From assembly GCA_947631355.1 (NCBI GenBank), contig CANRKY010000005.1:1-47448 (forward strand): DNA of 47,448 bases, read 5' to 3'. This document shows positions 38,940 through 47,448 of the stretch, piece by piece. The stretch comes from an uncultured Marvinbryantia sp. Lineage in GTDB: Bacteria > Bacillota > Clostridia > Lachnospirales > Lachnospiraceae. The first letter of the stretch is position 1, and the number at the start of each line of letters is the position of its first letter. The notes under the pieces were generated by a model. The model saw only the letters and a program-made list of their open reading frames with translations. It ran no database searches and had not been told where the DNA came from. The position numbers and the translations under genes were made by a program.

Positions 38940-39734
38940 ATGAGATTAGGATTTATCGGATGCGGAAATATGGGAAGCGCCATGATCCGCGGCATTTTAG
39001 ACGCGGGGCTCTGCGCGCCGCAGGATATCACCGTGTCAGCCCGGCACCGGGAGACACTGGAAAAAAAGAAGGCGGAGTTTGGCATAAACACGACAGAAGA
39101 TAACCGGGAAGTGGCGCAGGCCAGCAACCTGCTGTTCCTTGCGGTGAAACCCCAGTTTTACGCGGAAGTGATCGGCGAGATAAAAACGGCTGTGCGGAAA
39201 GACCAGATCATCGTGTCCATCGCGCCGGGAAAGACGTTCGCCTGGCTGGAAGACGCGTTTGAAAAACCGCTGAAGATCGTGCGGATGATGCCGAACACGC
39301 CGGTCACCGTGAAAGAGGGAATGACGGGAATCTGCGCCAATGAAAAAGTATCGGAGGGCGAACTGCGAAAGATATGCAGCCTCTGCGCCGGATTTTCCAA
39401 AATGGAAGTGATCCCGGAGCGCCTGATGGATGTAGTGACCGGGGTGAGCGGCAGCTCCCCCGCCTACGTTTTCCTGTTTATCGAGGCTATGGCGGACGCC
39501 GCCGTGTCGGAGGGGATGCCGCGGGCCCAGGCATATAAATTTGCGGCGCAGGCGGTTCTGGGCAGCGCAAAGATGGTGCTGGATACCGGAAAACATCCGG
39601 CGGAATTAAAAGACATGGTGTGCTCTCCTGCGGGAACCACCATAGAGGCGGTGCGCGTGCTGGAAGAAAAGGGGCTTCGCAGCGCGGTGTTTGAGGCGGT
39701 AAAAGCCTGCGTGCGAAAATCCAGGGAGATGTAA
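38940..39734 (+). CDS. proC: pyrroline-5-carboxylate reductase
   Basis: MRLGFIGCGNMGSAMIRGIL, 'VRMMPNTPVTVKEGMTGI', 'VSGSSPAYVFLFIEAMADAAV'. Confidence 0.92.
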   Translation: MRLGFIGCGNMGSAMIRGILDAGLCAPQDITVSARHRETLEKKKAEFGINTTEDNREVAQASNLLFLAVKPQFYAEVIGEIKTAVRKDQIIVSIAPGKTFAWLEDAFEKPLKIVRMMPNTPVTVKEGMTGICANEKVSEGELRKICSLCAGFSKMEVIPERLMDVVTGVSGSSPAYVFLFIEAMADAAVSEGMPRAQAYKFAAQAVLGSAKMVLDTGKHPAELKDMVCSPAGTTIEAVRVLEEKGLRSAVFEAVKACVRKSREM

Positions 39735-39852
39735 GTGTACAAGGGAGATCTTTAAAAATGCCCTGGGAAAGATACGGACGGCAGAAAGAAAAGTGAAAAG
39801 TGAAGACATCAGGGGGAAAGTACAAGTGCCGGAAAAAGAAAAGAGGGGACCT

Positions 39853-40824
39853 ATGAAGAAGAAAAAGTGGAAGAAATGGGCTGCGGGCATTGTGATTGTG
39901 CTGCTTGTGGTGCTGATCGCGGTGGGGAACTATCTGGTAAGTTTTGCCGTGGGCAGAAAAAAGGGCGTGAACGTGGATGTGGTGCCCGCGTCTTCGGTCA
40001 GCCAGGAGACACAGGACACGGTGAGCGCGAACCAGGCCATTGTAAGGCAGCAGCGGGAGGAGTGGCTTTCGGATATCACGCAGGAAGCCGTGCAGATTAC
40101 ATCGGACGACGGGCTGACGCTCCGGGGAGATGTATTTTTGAATCAGACGGACAGCCATCTGTGGCTGCTGGCCGTTCACGGCTACACCGGAAAGCGCGCG
40201 GATATGTACGGCATCGCCAGCTATTACGGCACCCGCGGCTATCATGTGCTGACGCCGGATATGCGCGGCCACGGCCAGAGCGAGGGCACGTACATAGGAA
40301 TGGGCTGGCTGGACCGCAGGGATGTGCTGAGATGGATCGACTATATCATACAGCGGGACGCGGAGGCGCAGATCATCCTGCACGGCGTTTCCATGGGCGG
40401 CGCTACGGTGATGATGGTTTCCGGGGAGGAGCTTTCCCCGCATGTGAAAGGCATTGTGGAGGACTGCGGCTACACCTCGGTGTGGGACATTTTTTCAGAC
40501 GAACTTTCCTATCTATTCCACCTGCCGGATTTCCCGGTGCTGTACGCGGCCAGCATGATGTGCAAGATCCGGGCAGGCTACAGCTTCGGGGAAGCCTCGG
40601 CGCTGAAACAGGTGGCAAAGAGCCAGACGCCCATCTTATTTATCCATGGCTCTGAGGACAACTTCGTCCACACGGAAATGGTTTACAAACTATATGAAGC
40701 CTGCAATTCCCAGAAAGAACTGCTGGTGGTGGACGGCGCCGGGCACGGACAGTCCTATGTGAAAGACCCGGAACTATATTTTCAGACAGTATTTGATTTT
40801 ATCCAGGAGAATTGTTTGTCGTAG
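39853..40824 (+). CDS. alpha/beta hydrolase with N-terminal TM
   Basis: 'LLAVHGYTGKRADM', 'HGVSMGGATVMM' nucleophile elbow, 'ILFIHGSEDNFVHTEM'. Confidence 0.9.
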   Translation: MKKKKWKKWAAGIVIVLLVVLIAVGNYLVSFAVGRKKGVNVDVVPASSVSQETQDTVSANQAIVRQQREEWLSDITQEAVQITSDDGLTLRGDVFLNQTDSHLWLLAVHGYTGKRADMYGIASYYGTRGYHVLTPDMRGHGQSEGTYIGMGWLDRRDVLRWIDYIIQRDAEAQIILHGVSMGGATVMMVSGEELSPHVKGIVEDCGYTSVWDIFSDELSYLFHLPDFPVLYAASMMCKIRAGYSFGEASALKQVAKSQTPILFIHGSEDNFVHTEMVYKLYEACNSQKELLVVDGAGHGQSYVKDPELYFQTVFDFIQENCLS

Positions 40825-40841
40825 CACAATCCGTGAATACA

Positions 40842-40988
40842 ACAAAAGATCTATGTGTATGTACTCATATGAGACAGAAGACTTATGTGTATGTATTGAT
40901 ATGGAACAGAAGACTTACGTGCATGCATTGATATGGAACAGAAGATTTATGTGCATGTATCTATTATGAGACAAAAGATATGTGTACC
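40842..40988 (+). repeat. 32-bp tandem repeat, 4 copies plus partial
   Basis: aca(a/g)aagayytaygtgyatgyaytgatatgga at 40842, 40874, 40906, 40938, partial at 40971. Confidence 0.92.
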
Positions 40989-41034
40989 ATTGGATGCGGG
41001 ATGCAGCGGGAAGGACAGAGGGAGGACGGAACGT

Positions 41035-41673
41035 ATGAGATATTATATTGCGGATCTGCATTTTTTCCACGAGGCCATGAACACGCGGATGGACTGCCGC
41101 GGCTTTGCCAGTGCGGAGGAAATGAACGCATATATGCTGGCCCAGTGGAACCGGAAAGTGCGGAAAAATGACGAGGTGGTCATCCTGGGGGATCTGTCCT
41201 GGGGAGACGCAAAGGAGACAAACCTTCTTCTGGAGCGGCTGAACGGGCGGCTGTATCTCATTCAGGGAAACCACGACCGCTTCCTGAAAAACGCGGAATA
41301 CAATGCAAGGCGGTTTGTGTGGATCCGCCCCTACGATGAGATAAAGGACAACAAGCGCAAAGTGATCCTGTGCCACTATCCGATCATGTGCTACAACGGG
41401 CAGTATACCACGGACGACCAGGGAAATCCGAAAACATATATGCTGTACGGCCACGTGCACGACACATTTGACCAGCGGCTGATCGAGCAGTTCCAGGAGA
41501 TCACGCGAAAAAGCGAGAGTATAGCGCCGGACGGCACGCCGCGCCACATACCGTGCAATATGATCAACTGCTTCTGTATGTATTCCAACTACACGCCCCT
41601 CACACTGGATGAGTGGATTTTGTGTGACCGGCAGCGCAGAGCACTGGGAACAAAACATGGATGCAATCTTTGA
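41035..41673 (+). CDS. metallophosphoesterase
   Basis: MRYYIADLHFFHEAMN, VVILGDLSWG, LIQGNHDR, ILCHYPI, YGHVHDT. Confidence 0.9.
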   Translation: MRYYIADLHFFHEAMNTRMDCRGFASAEEMNAYMLAQWNRKVRKNDEVVILGDLSWGDAKETNLLLERLNGRLYLIQGNHDRFLKNAEYNARRFVWIRPYDEIKDNKRKVILCHYPIMCYNGQYTTDDQGNPKTYMLYGHVHDTFDQRLIEQFQEITRKSESIAPDGTPRHIPCNMINCFCMYSNYTPLTLDEWILCDRQRRALGTKHGCNL

Positions 41674-41795
41674 TTGCATCCTAGAACATGGATGCAATCT
41701 TTGATTGCATCTTAGAACATGGGTGCAGTCCTTGATTGCATCCTAGAACATGGGTGCAATCTTTGATTGCATCCTAGAACATGGATGCAACTTCT
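41654..41795 (+). repeat. 31-bp tandem repeat, 4 copies plus partial, each containing a hairpin
   Basis: aacatggatgcaatctttgattgcatcctag at 41654, 41685, 41716, 41747, partial at 41778. Confidence 0.95.
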
Positions 41796-41993
41796 GACAC
41801 ATAAGCAATAAGTAAAGATGAGAGACAAGTGCTTTAGATGGGAGTACAAGTGCTTCATAAACGATATGTAAAGAAAAAGGGACACATGAAATAACACACA
41901 AAGAAAAACGAGTCGATAAATTCATCTGCAAAGAGCGGATAAATAAAAAATAAAAAAGAAATCATAAAAATAGAAAAAAATGTAAAAATACTC

Positions 41994-42022
41994 TTGTAAA
42001 ATCTTTTTTGATTTGTTATAAT
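41994..42022 (+). promoter_or_regulatory. sigma70-type promoter
   Basis: TTGTAA-17 nt-TATAAT upstream of the S11 peptidase. Confidence 0.65.
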
Positions 42023-42064
42023 ATGTGATGTAATTTTAGGAAATGCGAATCAGGGAGTGAAATA

Positions 42065-43786
42065 ATGAAAAAAGGGAAATATTTCTGCGCACTGTTTATG
42101 TCGGCAGTGCTCTTTGCGGGTGCGTTTTCCGCGCATGTTCCTGCGGAAGATTACAGCGATGACTCCTGGGAAGAAGACTATGACGATTCCAATGATGACT
42201 CTCAGGAGGAGGCAGAATACGTAGAGGCGTATTATGAGGAGATCCAGTCCAACAATATAGCCGGCTGGCCGCAGGGCGATGCGGTGCAGGCGGATTCCGC
42301 CATTGTGATGGACGCGGACACCGGGGCGGTGCTCTACGCCAAAGATATCGACCAGGAGCTGTACCCGGCCAGCATCACAAAAATCATGACGGCGCTGCTG
42401 GCTCTGGAAAACGGAAATCTGGACGATGTGGTGACTTTTTCCGAGTATGCGGTGTACAGCATCGAGTACGGAAGCTCCCATCTGGGCCTCACAGAGGGCG
42501 AGGAACTGACGCTGGAGCAGTGTCTGTACGGCATCCTGCTGGCCTCCGCAAACGAGATCTCCAACGCGGTGGCGGAGCACATCGGCGGGGACGTGGAAAC
42601 CTTTGCGGACATGATGAACCAAAGAGCGGAGGAACTGGGGTGTACGCACACACATTTTGTGAACCCCCACGGGCTGCACGATGAGAACCACTATACCACC
42701 GCTCACGACATGGCGCTGATCATGCAGGAGGCTTTGAAAAATCCCAAATTCTGCGAGATCATCGGCACGGAAGAATACTTTTTCCCGGAGACCAACCTGG
42801 TGGACGAAAAGCGCTACTTCATCAATCATCACAAAATGGTTGAGGAAGAAGGCATGGAGTACGACGGGATCATCGGCGGAAAGAACGGCTTTACGGACGA
42901 GGCCTGGAACACGCTGGTGACGGCGGCAGAGCGGGACGGACAGAAGCTGATCTGCGTGGTGATGATGGTTCCCGGCCAGTACGAATCCTACGATGAAACG
43001 CGGGTTCTGCTGGACTACGGGTTCGCCGGTTTTCACAACGAACAGATCTCCAACGCGGCGTCCCCGGATATGGAGATCACAGGCGTCACCGATCCGGCGG
43101 AGCTGGAAAAGATCCGCCAGGCGGACATCCTGCAGAAGCCCTTTTCCATGGTTGGGACAACCATTGTCACCCTGCCGGAGGGCGTGCAGCAGACGGATCT
43201 GAAAAAAACGATGGACTTTGCCACAAACACCCTCACATACACTTACGAAGGCCAGGTGATGGGCAGCGTGCCGTTCACCTACACGGGAGAGTGGGAGACA
43301 GAGCCGCCCACGGAAGCCCCGACCGAGACAGCCGCGGCGACAGAGATGGAGACGGAGAGCGGGAAAGACAGCACATCGGGCGTTCTGGCGTCCGTGCAGG
43401 AACTTTTCGGGAGAGCATCCACAGCCCTTTCCGGCGCTTACGAGAGCGTGAACACGTTTATCGAAGAATACACTGTGGTGGCTGTGATCATCGGCGCACT
43501 GCTTCTGCTGCTTTTCGTGCCGCTATTGCTGGTGGCGATCAACCGCCAGAGGAAATACCGCCGGATCATGGAGCAGCGAAAAGAGGAGATGGAGCTGCGG
43601 CACCGCCTGGAAGAAGAAATTGAGCGGAAGTCGGCGGCGCAGGTGGAGGCGGAGCTGCGGGCCGGCGCACTGCAGATGCAGCTCGATGAAGAAAAGAAAA
43701 AGCATAAGGCGCAGGAGGAACAGCAGAAAGCGGCCGCCGCGCCGGAGGATGAGGAATATATTGAGGTTCCCATAGACGAGCAATAA
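42065..43786 (+). CDS. D-alanyl-D-alanine carboxypeptidase (peptidase S11) with C-terminal TM and charged coiled-coil tail
   Basis: ASITKIMTALLALEN, LLASANEISNAVAEH (SxN), IGGKNGFTDEA (KTG variant KNG), TM 'VVAVIIGALLLLLFVPLLLVAI'. Confidence 0.9.
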   Translation: MKKGKYFCALFMSAVLFAGAFSAHVPAEDYSDDSWEEDYDDSNDDSQEEAEYVEAYYEEIQSNNIAGWPQGDAVQADSAIVMDADTGAVLYAKDIDQELYPASITKIMTALLALENGNLDDVVTFSEYAVYSIEYGSSHLGLTEGEELTLEQCLYGILLASANEISNAVAEHIGGDVETFADMMNQRAEELGCTHTHFVNPHGLHDENHYTTAHDMALIMQEALKNPKFCEIIGTEEYFFPETNLVDEKRYFINHHKMVEEEGMEYDGIIGGKNGFTDEAWNTLVTAAERDGQKLICVVMMVPGQYESYDETRVLLDYGFAGFHNEQISNAASPDMEITGVTDPAELEKIRQADILQKPFSMVGTTIVTLPEGVQQTDLKKTMDFATNTLTYTYEGQVMGSVPFTYTGEWETEPPTEAPTETAAATEMETESGKDSTSGVLASVQELFGRASTALSGAYESVNTFIEEYTVVAVIIGALLLLLFVPLLLVAINRQRKYRRIMEQRKEEMELRHRLEEEIERKSAAQVEAELRAGALQMQLDEEKKKHKAQEEQQKAAAAPEDEEYIEVPIDEQ

Positions 43787-43878
43787 CACAGAAATACTAT
43801 AACACAGAAATTCCATAACACAGAAATATCATAACACAAAAATGCCATAACACAGAAATACCGTAACACAGAAATGCC
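43783..43878 (+). repeat. 16-bp tandem repeat x6
   Basis: ataacacagaaatact / ataacacagaaattcc / ataacacagaaatatc / ataacacaaaaatgcc / ataacacagaaatacc / gtaacacagaaatgcc. Confidence 0.95.
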
Positions 43879-43955
43879 GGGGATAAAATACATGCTGTCT
43901 CCAGGTTCACAAAAAATCACAAAAAATAAAATTTATAAAAAAGGGAGGAAATTTT

Positions 43956-44693
43956 ATGAACTGGGTATCACCGATCAAAGACGAGGAAACACTGAAAAGA
44001 TTTAAAGAGGCGCTGCGCGAAGTGGACGATAAGTATTACATTTTGTTTGAAATTGGCGTTGGGACAGGCATGCAGCTCCAGGAAATCCTGAAATTCCGGA
44101 ACAAGGACATCCGCGGCAAAGACAAGATCGAGGCGTCCATCGGCACAAAGAACATCAAGCGTGTGTTCACCATCCCCAAAGAGCTGAAAGCCATCATCAC
44201 GGCCTACACCGAGGGCAAAGACCCGGACGCGTATCTGATCCAGGGCCACGCCAGTTCTTCCGCGCCGCTCTCCAGAGAGCAGGCGTACCGTGTGTTCAAG
44301 AGCGTGGGCAAAGACATGGGGTTAAACTCCATCGGCGCGCAGACCATGCGGAAGACCTTTGCGTGGAGATACTATAAAAACACAAACGACATCTACTATC
44401 TGCAGAATCTGCTGAACCATGCGTCACCGTCCATCACCTACCGCTACATCGGCGAGAAGCCCAATGTAGAAGTGGTCCTCAAAAAGATGACCCCGGAGGA
44501 GAACGAGCGCAGCCGCTACATGCTCTACAAAGACGGGAGCGGAAAAAAGAGGATGCGCGCCATCGTGGATCTGTTTAAGAAACTGGAAGGGGAGCTGGAC
44601 AACCCCTCCAACAACGACGCGTTTTACGGCAGACTGGACTGCCTGCTCTCTGAGGTAGAACAGTTGGTGGAGAATTTCAAAAATACAAAGTAA
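43956..44693 (+). CDS. tyrosine recombinase/integrase-fold protein, probably catalytically altered
   Basis: 'GVGTGMQLQEILKFRNKDI' and 'TMRKTFAWRYYKNTNDIYYLQNLLNHASPSITYRYIG'; first catalytic Arg replaced by Gln. Confidence 0.78.
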   Translation: MNWVSPIKDEETLKRFKEALREVDDKYYILFEIGVGTGMQLQEILKFRNKDIRGKDKIEASIGTKNIKRVFTIPKELKAIITAYTEGKDPDAYLIQGHASSSAPLSREQAYRVFKSVGKDMGLNSIGAQTMRKTFAWRYYKNTNDIYYLQNLLNHASPSITYRYIGEKPNVEVVLKKMTPEENERSRYMLYKDGSGKKRMRAIVDLFKKLEGELDNPSNNDAFYGRLDCLLSEVEQLVENFKNTK

Positions 44694-44708
44694 AGAACTT
44701 GAAAAACG

Positions 44709-44747
44709 GAGCCCCGTGGAGTTTCAATCCTCCTGGGGCTCTTTTTT
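44709..44747. terminator. bidirectional hairpin terminator between convergent genes
   Basis: GAGCCCC...GGGGCTC then T6; A-run on the other side. Confidence 0.75.
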
Positions 44748-45671
44748 CGCCAGCTTTTTGTGATAGCGCTCGCGGATTTCCTGCGCGCGGCCTTCATCGA
44801 TCAGCTTCAGGGTCTTCACGCAGAAATATCCCTTATTGTCCTCGGTCTTCTTAATGCGGATCTTTCCCTTCATATAGCCGTGCTCCGCGCAGTACGCGAG
44901 GGAACTGTAATTTTTCCCGCCGGTGGGGAACCAGGGCAGCTTTTTGGCCGCGGGCTTTCCGCAGAGGTAACACTTTGTGGAGACCACCGTGCGGTCGCGC
45001 ATACACTCTTTCCTGGAGGGAAACATGCGCGACACATACTTCGCGTAATTCTGAAAGACGGCAAAAATTTCTTCACTTGCTTTTTGGGGAATCCGGAAAT
45101 AGTCGATGGAGTAGAACGAAAGAAGTTTGTCATCCGGGATCCGGCGGATCACAGACGCGGTGTAATAGGCGTCTGAGAGCGCTTCATGAAAAGGAATATC
45201 TTTTTTGATCTCCAGCATATCCACGGCGAACTCCAGGGACCGCCGCAGCTTTCCGTCCTCGTAGGTGAGGCTGAAGATCTTCTGAATATCATAATATTTC
45301 AGCGGGAACGGGAAAAAATTGGGAATCGTGTAGTGCCGGAGATTCCGCTGCAGCTCCAGAAGATCCAGGGCGCCCCAGGTGCAGAACAGGCAGTCCTCGC
45401 CGCACCACTGGCGGAAGCGCCGGATCACATCCGGGAAGCGGTCCGCCTGCTTCAGATCCTCCGGGGAGATGTGGATGATCTCCTTCGTTTTATAATGCAG
45501 TCGAGAATAGACCGTCGGCTTGATAAATTCATGAAAACGGTCTATTTCCTGCTTTTCGCTGTTCAGTTTTATGGCGCCGATCTCCAGGATCTCAAAAGGG
45601 ATATCGGGCCGCTCCTTTTCCTTCCCGTCCGGGCATTGGTTCCATTCTAAATCAAATACAATATAGTCCAT
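44724..45671 (-). CDS. DEDD-type 3'-5' exonuclease
   Basis: MDYIVFDLEWNQ, 'FEILEIGAIKL', 'CTWGALDLLEL', 'HEALSDAYYTASVI'. Confidence 0.85.
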   Translation of the reverse strand: MDYIVFDLEWNQCPDGKEKERPDIPFEILEIGAIKLNSEKQEIDRFHEFIKPTVYSRLHYKTKEIIHISPEDLKQADRFPDVIRRFRQWCGEDCLFCTWGALDLLELQRNLRHYTIPNFFPFPLKYYDIQKIFSLTYEDGKLRRSLEFAVDMLEIKKDIPFHEALSDAYYTASVIRRIPDDKLLSFYSIDYFRIPQKASEEIFAVFQNYAKYVSRMFPSRKECMRDRTVVSTKCYLCGKPAAKKLPWFPTGGKNYSSLAYCAEHGYMKGKIRIKKTEDNKGYFCVKTLKLIDEGRAQEIRERYHKKLAKKEPQED

Positions 45672-45962
45672 GTTCCCTATTATACACAGAACACGATTTC
45701 CTGTCAAAGTGTTTGCAAAAAAATTCCTCCATTGTTAAAACCGCATAAATTTATCAGGAAAGTTTCGTCAATTTGCCGCGCACGAAAAAAGGACACAAAG
45801 AGCATTGGCATTTGTGACAAGCCGCTCTGAAAATTTTTGTTGATTAGTGGTATGGAGATTTTTAAGTAAATAGGGTATACTTTTCGCATAGGCTGACTGT
45901 GAGTTTCGTAAAGGCAGCAGGACGCCGAACTAATTGATAAAAACGTTTAGGAGGAAAGTGAA

Positions 45963-47075
45963 ATGGCAAGTTTATCTTTGGAACACATTTACAAAAGATA
46001 CCCGAATGGATTCGAAGCAGTAAAAGACTTCAACCTGAAGATTGAGGACAAAGAGTTCATCATCTTCGTAGGTCCTTCTGGATGTGGTAAGTCCACAACC
46101 CTTCGTATGATCGCAGGTCTGGAGGAGATCTCAGAGGGTACTCTGAAGATCGGCGACAGAGTTGTGAACGATGTAGAGCCGAAAGACAGAGATATCGCAA
46201 TGGTATTCCAGAACTACGCTCTGTATCCGCACATGACCGTGTACGATAACATGGCGTTTGGTCTGAAACTGAGAAAGACTCCGAAGGATCAGATCGATAA
46301 GATGGTAAAAGAGGCAGCTAAGATCCTTGACCTGGATAAACTGCTTGACCGTAAGCCGAAGGCTCTTTCCGGTGGTCAGAGACAGCGTGTTGCTATGGGT
46401 CGTGCAATCGTTCGTGATCCGAAGGTATTCCTTATGGACGAGCCGCTGTCAAACCTGGATGCAAAACTGCGTGTGCAGATGCGTATAGAGATCTCCAAAC
46501 TGCATCAGAGACTGGGCGCAACCATCATCTACGTTACACATGACCAGACCGAGGCTATGACGCTTGGTACCAGGATCGTTGTTATGAAAGACGGTATCGT
46601 TCAGCAGGTAGATTCTCCGCAGAACCTGTACAACAACCCGGGCAACCTGTTTGTGGCAGGCTTCATCGGCTCTCCGCAGATGAACTTCCTGGATGCTGTT
46701 GTAAACGTAAACGGCAGCGATGTAGACCTGAAGGTTGGCGCATTTGACATCAAGCTTCCGAAAGACAAAGCGAAAGCTCTGATCGATGGCGGCTACGGCG
46801 GAAAGACCGTTGTTATGGGTATCCGTCCGGAAGATGTACATGATGACGCAGCGTTTATCGCACAGTCACCGGATACCGTAGTGGAAGCGACCATCAGAGT
46901 ATACGAGCTGTTAGGTGCAGAAGTATTCCTGTATTTCGATCTGGAGAACTTCCCGATGACAGCACGCGTAAACCCGACAACCACAGCAAGAACCGGTTCC
47001 ACCGTGAAATTTGCTCTGGATGCGTCCAAGATCCATGTGTTCGACAAAGAGACAGAACTTACCATCACAAACTAG
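45963..47075 (+). CDS. ugpC: MsmK/UgpC-type sugar ABC transporter ATP-binding protein
   Basis: GPSGCGKSTTLRMIAGLEEISEGTLKIGDRVVNDVEPKDRDIAMVFQNYALYPHMTV, LSGGQRQRVAMGRAIVRDPKVFLMDEPLSNLD. Confidence 0.95.
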   Translation: MASLSLEHIYKRYPNGFEAVKDFNLKIEDKEFIIFVGPSGCGKSTTLRMIAGLEEISEGTLKIGDRVVNDVEPKDRDIAMVFQNYALYPHMTVYDNMAFGLKLRKTPKDQIDKMVKEAAKILDLDKLLDRKPKALSGGQRQRVAMGRAIVRDPKVFLMDEPLSNLDAKLRVQMRIEISKLHQRLGATIIYVTHDQTEAMTLGTRIVVMKDGIVQQVDSPQNLYNNPGNLFVAGFIGSPQMNFLDAVVNVNGSDVDLKVGAFDIKLPKDKAKALIDGGYGGKTVVMGIRPEDVHDDAAFIAQSPDTVVEATIRVYELLGAEVFLYFDLENFPMTARVNPTTTARTGSTVKFALDASKIHVFDKETELTITN

Positions 47076-47100
47076 TTTATAGATTATGAAATAGGAAGAA

Positions 47101-47126
47101 GGGCGCTGCTTATACAGCGCCCTTTT
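47101..47126 (+). terminator. Rho-independent terminator
   Basis: GGGCGCTG-CTTATA-CAGCGCCC then TTTT. Confidence 0.85.
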
Positions 47127-47260
47127 GCTATACCGGAAAAACCGGATAAAAAATATATTTTTTCGGGCAAATACGGGGAGACCATATTGCCCTCCGCTGC
47201 GACATAGGTATATAATGAAGTACAGTGGTAAAGAAATATTGCAGTAATCAGGAGGTAAGT

Positions 47261-47395
47261 ATGAAAAAACAAAAAGGGATCAGAGCGATTGCGCTCTTTA
47301 TGGCATTTTATCTGGTATTTCACTCTGTAGCGATCTATGCCGCAGAAATCGGCACATCGCCAAAATCCCCTGGGGGAGACTGTCTGAAAACCTGA
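47261..47395 (+). CDS. short signal-peptide-like ORF (44 aa)
   Basis: GGAGG RBS; MKKQKGIRAIALFMAFYLVFHSVAIYAAEIGTSPKSPGGDCLKT*. Confidence 0.45.
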   Translation: MKKQKGIRAIALFMAFYLVFHSVAIYAAEIGTSPKSPGGDCLKT

Positions 47396-47448
47396 AGTGA
47401 TGTGAGTATATGGTGTGGTAAATACATCCGCAATAAAAGTGGATGATT

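Noticed and set aside
40842-41795. CRISPR-like arrays (31- and 32-bp repeats)
   Set aside because: Units are directly adjacent with no spacers and there are no cas genes; these are tandem repeats.
47261-47395. Short ORF as a novel secreted peptide
   Set aside because: Good RBS and signal-like N-terminus, but the window ends soon after and a frameshifted or truncated larger gene cannot be excluded.

Overview
A 47.4 kb stretch of a Gram-positive (Clostridia/Lachnospiraceae-like) chromosome, read by eye plus the supplied ORF track. Order: cupin-like fragment, flavodoxin, DUF362 protein; a RelB/DinJ-type antitoxin with a decayed YafQ-like toxin; MarR plus a two-gene ABC exporter; TetR, MMPL/RND transporter and a LxxG-repeat secreted protein; a cassette of SNF2-like helicase, MoxR ATPase and HExxH/VWA protein lying between ~146 bp inverted repeats; an AT-rich 5mC methyltransferase plus putative endonuclease; an amino-acid ABC transporter; TauE; a VanRS-like two-component system with a D,D-carboxypeptidase; a five-gene oligosaccharide/peptide-type ABC operon with a GH3 glycosidase; an AAA_14/DUF4143 ATPase and a toxin-antitoxin pair; proC, an alpha/beta hydrolase, a metallophosphoesterase, a second D,D-carboxypeptidase, a tyrosine-recombinase-like protein lacking the first catalytic Arg, a DEDD exonuclease and an MsmK/UgpC-type ATPase. 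Main points of interest: (1) the helicase/MoxR/HExxH-VWA cassette with inverted repeats that each carry a conserved 14-codon micro-ORF, next to an R-M system; (2) at least eight unrelated short tandem-repeat tracts (units 12-32 bp) sitting just 3' of stop codons, one made of hairpin units with G:U-compatible substitutions; (3) a tandemly duplicated TA-ATPase unit in which alternate members have decayed by internal deletion. No tRNA, rRNA, CRISPR array or transposase was recognised.
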